Source: Streptococcus sp. S5
Lineage (GTDB): Bacteria; Bacillota; Bacilli; Lactobacillales; Streptococcaceae
NCBI RefSeq assembly: GCF_034134805.1
Contig: NZ_CP139419.1
Span: 1,426,001 to 1,490,000 of the forward strand
DNA: 64,000 nucleotides
Direction: 5' to 3'
This document shows, one piece after another, positions 59,394-64,000 of this stretch (its first letter is position 1; each line of letters starts with the position of its first letter). The translations under genes were made by a program, and so were the position numbers. The notes beneath the pieces are model-generated. The model was not told where the DNA came from. It did no database searches and saw only the letters and a program-made list of their open reading frames with translations.

Positions 59394-62300
59394 TTATTTA
59401 AAGATAGACGTTTTGAAACTGTCTGTTTGTTGCAGCAATTTCTTAAAGATTTTTTCTTTCAGTGCAACCGTATTGTCAAATTTGACAGAACCGTTACTTA
59501 GAGTAACCTTATCTTTATCCACTGCTTCAGCAAATGCACGTTTCAAGCCTTCATAGCTATTGTAGGTCTTCCCATCGATGTCAATAGCCTGAATTCCATT
59601 TTTGGCACTGGTCACCACTTCATTGAAGTAAGCTTTCTTCCAGTCTTCAAGGGTACTGAATCTTCCATCAGAAATCTTCTGAATGACGAAGTCATCTCCT
59701 AGAGTGGCACGTCCAGCTTGTTTGGACTCTTGTTTATACTTGTTTGAAGCATAACCCAGGAATCCTTTTTCATAGCCATAGTAACCCCAGAGTCTGAAGG
59801 TATTGTGTTTGAAGGACATGGCTCCAGGAGCCCCTTCACTGGTGTTCCCACCATAGATACCTGTCATCATCGGTACCGTCACATAGGCTGAGCCAAAGTC
59901 AGATGGATTATAGACTCCATTTCCAGGACTACGATTGGTCATGAAGTTGTTGGTGATGAGATCATCTACTGAATGTAAGGTGATCGCTTTTTCCTCATCA
60001 CTCAAAGCCCGAACCTTATCGAATTGATTCTTGGTGTTCGCTCCTCGGTATTGTTTATCAACCTTCTTGAACCAAGCATTGTTTAAGTCCTTACTATGTT
60101 TGTCCAATACAGCTTCCCCTTCTAGGTAATCCAGAAGCATGAGCGTATCGTTATAACCTTTCATGTAGCGATCAATCTCATCACGTGATTGAAGATTGTT
60201 TGGATTGGTATTGTACCATTGGTTGCCATCGTTTGGACGTTCATAGGCCATGTTGAGACCTAGAGCTTTGTATTCCCCATTTGGATTGGATACGGATGGC
60301 GTTTGGAGCATGCCTTGAGCATAGGCTTCTAGATCCGTTCCTTCACGGTGTCTCCAGCCACCCAAGTATACCATACGGTCATTGACGTGCGTCGTTTCAT
60401 GGGTAAAAGCAGAAATCCCAAAGTCACTGATCATATCCGTCACCATAAAGAAGACCGAATCATCTTTATAAGGATTTCCATAGACACGAGCGGTTGCTCC
60501 CATGCGCCAATCTGTCGCATGGTAACGATCAGTTGGTCCATATAATTCACGAATTGGAGCGACATCTTTTCCACTATTCGTATGGCCATAACGGTCTGTA
60601 CTAATGCCTTTATAGTTTTGATTATCAAGGACAGGGGTCGGCACCATATTATTGCTCTTTAGGAGCTGGTTGCGAACATTATCAGCTGCTAATCGCGACC
60701 AGAAATCCAAGTAGTCCTGTTGGGCTTTTGCTACTTTATCAATTTCCGCCTTGAAGGCATTTCGTTCTGCCTCAGTGTTTTTACCGTATTTCTCGAAGGA
60801 ACTATAGGCCAAGGTATTGTATGTTGAAATCAAGAACATGTGCGCATCTTTAAGATTCAAGAGTGGCAAGATCATTTTACCGTGAATATCATTGTTTAAG
60901 CCCTCATAGGCTCTATGCTTAGCAGATGCGAAAGCTGGATTGGTCGTCTCAGGCTCCACAATATAGACATTGTCTTTGGTTGCTTTGATGAACCAATCAT
61001 TCAAGTCTGTATCAGTTGTAAAGAGGTCCATATTGTACTTCAGGAAGTCATTTAGGTTGCTAGAAAGAGTAGACTTCGCAACGACTTCTCGGAAGGCATC
61101 ATGGGTACGAGTTCCTTTGATGTAGTCTTCTTTTGAACCAATTTCAATCAAACGGTCTAAGACATCAACATTCTTCCCATAGAAGTCTGGCTTGAACAAC
61201 ATGAGCTGCTTAAGATTGACATCATCGAACTTCACTCCGTAATAGCGATTGAGGCAAGAAAGCCCTAAAAGAACGGCCGCCTTGTTGTCATCAACTTTCT
61301 TGATAAGGGCACGTTTAGCAGCCTCATCTGTGTTTAATTGATGGTCTTGGTTTTCAACCAGTTGTTTGACAAAGTGAGTCAGATTATCCTTGACTTCTTG
61401 GAAACTTTCTTCGAGGTAAAGGTTCTTAATGGCATTGACTTTGTTAGGTCCTGTTCGACCTAAGTGAGTGTAGATTGGATCTGATTGCAATTCTACAGGA
61501 CTTAATTTCTCTACGATGGCACTGATGAGATCGCTACGGTCCTTGTCCACCATATTTGGCGTGTAGACTACTTCACCGAGCTCCGCCACACTGTACTCTT
61601 TGACTTGTTTGACTTTAGAATCTTTCGGTGTCATGCTAAAGACATCTTTGGTCTTATCGGCATAATGGATCAGGATGTGATCAGCATCTGCTAGTTCAGT
61701 GACAAAATCATTGCCCTTCATAGCGGTCACAGACAAGACTTCCTTGGTCAAAAGAGGGCTCGTCGCAGCCAATTTATTCCCTTGGTCGACAATCCACTCT
61801 TTATTGTAGAATGGTTGCAATTTAGCAATATTGCGGTAAGCTAGCTCACGAGTCGCATCGTAACCAGTGATGGCCTTGTATTGATCGTCTTTGCTAACAA
61901 GGTGATTGAGCGTATCTTCAATCGGTTTGCTGCTGGTGAATTTATCAGCAGTGATTCCCATTGCTTCGATTTTCTGCTCAGCTTCTGCTAGTGAGATGCT
62001 TGGAATTTTACGGGAGTTGTTAAAGGATTTCTTCCCTTCACTCACGCCTTCCACACTGTAATTGCGCTTGGTTCTTGAATAGGTGAAATAATCATCTGCG
62101 TCGATATCGGAGTGTCCGAAGACCATCTCACCAGTTTTGACTTTCATCATGGTGATGTTGTCTTCAATAGTCCCCAAGGCCCAGTTGGTCCCTAGTAATC
62201 CACCAGACTGAACAGCTTCTTTTAGTTCAATCGAACCTTTAGCAACGGAGTTTCTGAGAACCCCTTCTTTACCTACTGTGTGGTTATTTCCACCATTTTG

Positions 62301-64000
62301 AGAGGAATAAACGAGACCTGCAGCTTTAGCTTTATTACCAGTGATTTCAGCATCAACGTAAGCTTTTTCAACGACACCTTTCCAGTTCTCACCAACAACA
62401 CCCGCTAGATAGCCACCTTTGTTCCCAGCAGCGTGCAGTTTACCGATAAAGGCAACGTTGCTGACCTTCCCACTACCATCAATTTTATTGACAATTCCTG
62501 CTACATCATTGTTCCCGACAACACTTCCTGTTACTTTAACATTCTCGACAGTTGCATTATTTTTGATAACACCTGCGATTGGGGCTACTCTATCTGTCCC
62601 AGGTAGGTCGATATTGACATTTTCAAGCAAGAGATTCTTAACCGAGCCACCTTCGATGTTCCCAAACAATGGTCTTGTAATGTTATGGATGGCAAATGTA
62701 TTCCCATCCGTACTTTCCAAAATTCCCTTGAAGGCATTGGTCACATAGGATTTCCCTGCTGGCTGGACATTAGCCGCATTCATATTGCTACCCAGTTTAA
62801 AGGTACCAGTCGGATTGGCTTGCATAGCTTTTACAAGTTCGTTGAAATTGTAGTAGATATCACCTTCATGTGCTTTGGGTTTCGCAATATAGTGGACATA
62901 GACCTCACTGAACTGGTTGTCCGCAGTCCGTTGAATGAGATCAGGAGCTTTGGCTGTTACTTTGTAGAGGGTCACGCCATCTACCGTTACTTCTTCAATT
63001 TTATCAACGGCTAGTTTTGTAACCTTATTATCATAGGTAGTGACCTTTAAGTAGTAAGGCTTCACATCTGATGGTGTTTCAGACAAGAGGCTGCTATCGG
63101 TCTCAAGACCTTGGTCATCCACGCTAATCAGACTGGTTTCCTTGATGTTTTTGATTTCAACTTTTTTAAGATCAATTCTCAGTGGTTCTTCCTTGAGAAC
63201 TTCTTCTTCATCCCCATTTCCACGGTCATACACCATGGTCGTTGCGAGCGTATAATCCTTGTAGTAGTCCAAGTCCGCTAAAGCAGCTGCCAAGTCCGTC
63301 TCTGAAAGGGTCAGGGTTTTCACCACTTGATCACCCTTCTTCAATACAGCCTGGATGGACTTGATGGTCACACCGTCTGGTTTATCCAAATGATAAGTAG
63401 CTTTAGCACTGCGCTTCAATTCTTCCTGATCAAGATTGGTCAAGGTCAAGGTTGGCTTGTCTAATTCCTTTGTCCCTTGTTGAATGATCTGATCTTGGGC
63501 TTGTTCTACTACTTCTTCAGAAATTGTAGGAGCATCCGTTGTTTTGACACCTTTAATGGTCTTATAGACCTTGGTGATTTTTTTCTTCCCATTTTTACCG
63601 ACTTGAGAAACCCTTTCAGTTCTTTTTAGCAAGGTGGCATCTTGTTCGGTTACCGTCTTAAATGGAATTTCTTCAAAAGCAACTTCCTCTTTTTGGCCTT
63701 CAATCGCCTTAGTCCCACGACTAATTTTTTCTGTCACAGGAGCTTTGACCGTTTCAGTGGTCGTACTGAGAGGCTCTCCAATCTTCTCACCATTGACCGT
63801 CTTATAAACACGACGAATCTCCTGGCTACCAGCCTCTCCTTTTTGAAGGAGGCTTTCTTCATCGGTGTAACGATTGGCGTCCGTTACATACTCTGTTTCA
63901 TATGGAAGGATTACCGTTTCTGTCTCGGTTACCGTCCCTTCCGTAACTTGATAGGTTGGATTCTCCGGTTGAACGGGGGCTTCGCCAACATGGCCTTCTT
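59394..64000 (-). CDS. M26 (IgA1 protease/ZmpB-type) zinc metalloprotease, C-terminal part, runs off window
   Basis: This is a large secreted, wall-associated metalloprotease. The frame is open to the window edge (1535 codons seen), and the true start, signal peptide and the family's N-terminal LPXTG lie outside. In order there are two G5-type domains (TVTETETVILPYETEYVTD and then EVAFEEIPFKTVTEQD), a linker, a GLUG-like beta-helix region (GGSVKNLLLENVNIDLPG), a helical domain, and the M26 catalytic core. The core has HETTH at 60387-60401 and the third ligand in TDLEAYAQGM. ZmpB, ZmpC and IgA1 protease cannot be told apart without the N-terminus; the catalytic motif is intact. Substrate unknown. 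Confidence 0.9.
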   Translation of the reverse strand, partial: EGHVGEAPVQPENPTYQVTEGTVTETETVILPYETEYVTDANRYTDEESLLQKGEAGSQEIRRVYKTVNGEKIGEPLSTTTETVKAPVTEKISRGTKAIEGQKEEVAFEEIPFKTVTEQDATLLKRTERVSQVGKNGKKKITKVYKTIKGVKTTDAPTISEEVVEQAQDQIIQQGTKELDKPTLTLTNLDQEELKRSAKATYHLDKPDGVTIKSIQAVLKKGDQVVKTLTLSETDLAAALADLDYYKDYTLATTMVYDRGNGDEEEVLKEEPLRIDLKKVEIKNIKETSLISVDDQGLETDSSLLSETPSDVKPYYLKVTTYDNKVTKLAVDKIEEVTVDGVTLYKVTAKAPDLIQRTADNQFSEVYVHYIAKPKAHEGDIYYNFNELVKAMQANPTGTFKLGSNMNAANVQPAGKSYVTNAFKGILESTDGNTFAIHNITRPLFGNIEGGSVKNLLLENVNIDLPGTDRVAPIAGVIKNNATVENVKVTGSVVGNNDVAGIVNKIDGSGKVSNVAFIGKLHAAGNKGGYLAGVVGENWKGVVEKAYVDAEITGNKAKAAGLVYSSQNGGNNHTVGKEGVLRNSVAKGSIELKEAVQSGGLLGTNWALGTIEDNITMMKVKTGEMVFGHSDIDADDYFTYSRTKRNYSVEGVSEGKKSFNNSRKIPSISLAEAEQKIEAMGITADKFTSSKPIEDTLNHLVSKDDQYKAITGYDATRELAYRNIAKLQPFYNKEWIVDQGNKLAATSPLLTKEVLSVTAMKGNDFVTELADADHILIHYADKTKDVFSMTPKDSKVKQVKEYSVAELGEVVYTPNMVDKDRSDLISAIVEKLSPVELQSDPIYTHLGRTGPNKVNAIKNLYLEESFQEVKDNLTHFVKQLVENQDHQLNTDEAAKRALIKKVDDNKAAVLLGLSCLNRYYGVKFDDVNLKQLMLFKPDFYGKNVDVLDRLIEIGSKEDYIKGTRTHDAFREVVAKSTLSSNLNDFLKYNMDLFTTDTDLNDWFIKATKDNVYIVEPETTNPAFASAKHRAYEGLNNDIHGKMILPLLNLKDAHMFLISTYNTLAYSSFEKYGKNTEAERNAFKAEIDKVAKAQQDYLDFWSRLAADNVRNQLLKSNNMVPTPVLDNQNYKGISTDRYGHTNSGKDVAPIRELYGPTDRYHATDWRMGATARVYGNPYKDDSVFFMVTDMISDFGISAFTHETTHVNDRMVYLGGWRHREGTDLEAYAQGMLQTPSVSNPNGEYKALGLNMAYERPNDGNQWYNTNPNNLQSRDEIDRYMKGYNDTLMLLDYLEGEAVLDKHSKDLNNAWFKKVDKQYRGANTKNQFDKVRALSDEEKAITLHSVDDLITNNFMTNRSPGNGVYNPSDFGSAYVTVPMMTGIYGGNTSEGAPGAMSFKHNTFRLWGYYGYEKGFLGYASNKYKQESKQAGRATLGDDFVIQKISDGRFSTLEDWKKAYFNEVVTSAKNGIQAIDIDGKTYNSYEGLKRAFAEAVDKDKVTLSNGSVKFDNTVALKEKIFKKLLQQTDSFKTSIFK

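Overview
The window is a chromosomal segment of a low-GC Firmicute, almost certainly a viridans-group Streptococcus. The evidence is the gene order: dnaE-pfkA-pyk, dnaG-rpoD-DUF59, murA-epuA-endA, and an F-type ATPase operon in the order c-a-b-delta-alpha-gamma-beta-epsilon. A SpxA2-type regulator, a tmRNA tag reading AKNNNSYALAA, an Rgg regulator, an LPSTG surface protein and an M26 zinc metalloprotease fit as well. The lineage may be near parasanguinis/australis/sanguinis, but I cannot fix the species.

Layout. 1-6.2 kb (minus): 5' part of pstC, pstS, then spxA2-UPF0223-IMPase-rsmF, a structured repeat overlapping the end of ribF, and truB-ribF. 6.3-13 kb: a flavoprotein of the hypothiocyanous-acid reductase type (plus), an alpha/beta hydrolase, a GNAT protein, a DUF2130 protein and pcrA. 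13-17.4 kb: a MntE-type Mn exporter (plus), an amino-acid ABC importer, and a signal-peptidase homologue without its catalytic dyad. 17.5-23.8 kb: pyk, pfkA, dnaE, tRNA-Ser and tmRNA. 23.9-31 kb: an ABC-2 exporter, DUF59, rpoD, dnaG, mscL, rpsU and a ferredoxin-NADP reductase. 31.3-36.3 kb: whiA-yvcK-rapZ, ridA, obgE and two tiny genes. 36.4-43.2 kb: an LPXTG adhesin, cdaA-cdaR-glmM (c-di-AMP and cell-wall precursor supply) and murT-gatD-lapA (lipid II amidation). 43.3-49.1 kb: two near-identical MFS exporters, an Rgg regulator, an unknown protein, gene remnants and an ABC-F ATPase. 49.2-52.8 kb: a membrane-anchored matrixin-like protease, endA, epuA, murA and a DUF1146 protein. 52.8-59.2 kb: the ATP synthase operon. 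59.4-64 kb: a partial IgA1-protease/Zmp-like metalloprotease that runs off the window.

The most striking non-coding signal is a roughly 138-nt multibranched RNA element present three times (10381-10518 minus, 14379-14516 plus, 31118-31256 plus). The copies share three hairpins enclosed by a 10-bp stem. They differ by many compensatory base-pair changes. All three lie in sense orientation in the 3' untranslated region of the upstream gene (pcrA, mntE, fnr), just before that gene's terminator. This looks like a selected structured RNA or a structured mobile repeat, and I cannot match it to a named family. Other notable points are the dyad-less signal peptidase, three tandem terminator-like hairpins after rpoD, a terminator fused to the endA ribosome-binding site, two probable leaderless genes (murT and the DUF1146 gene), and duplication/deletion scars around the Rgg-MFS locus.
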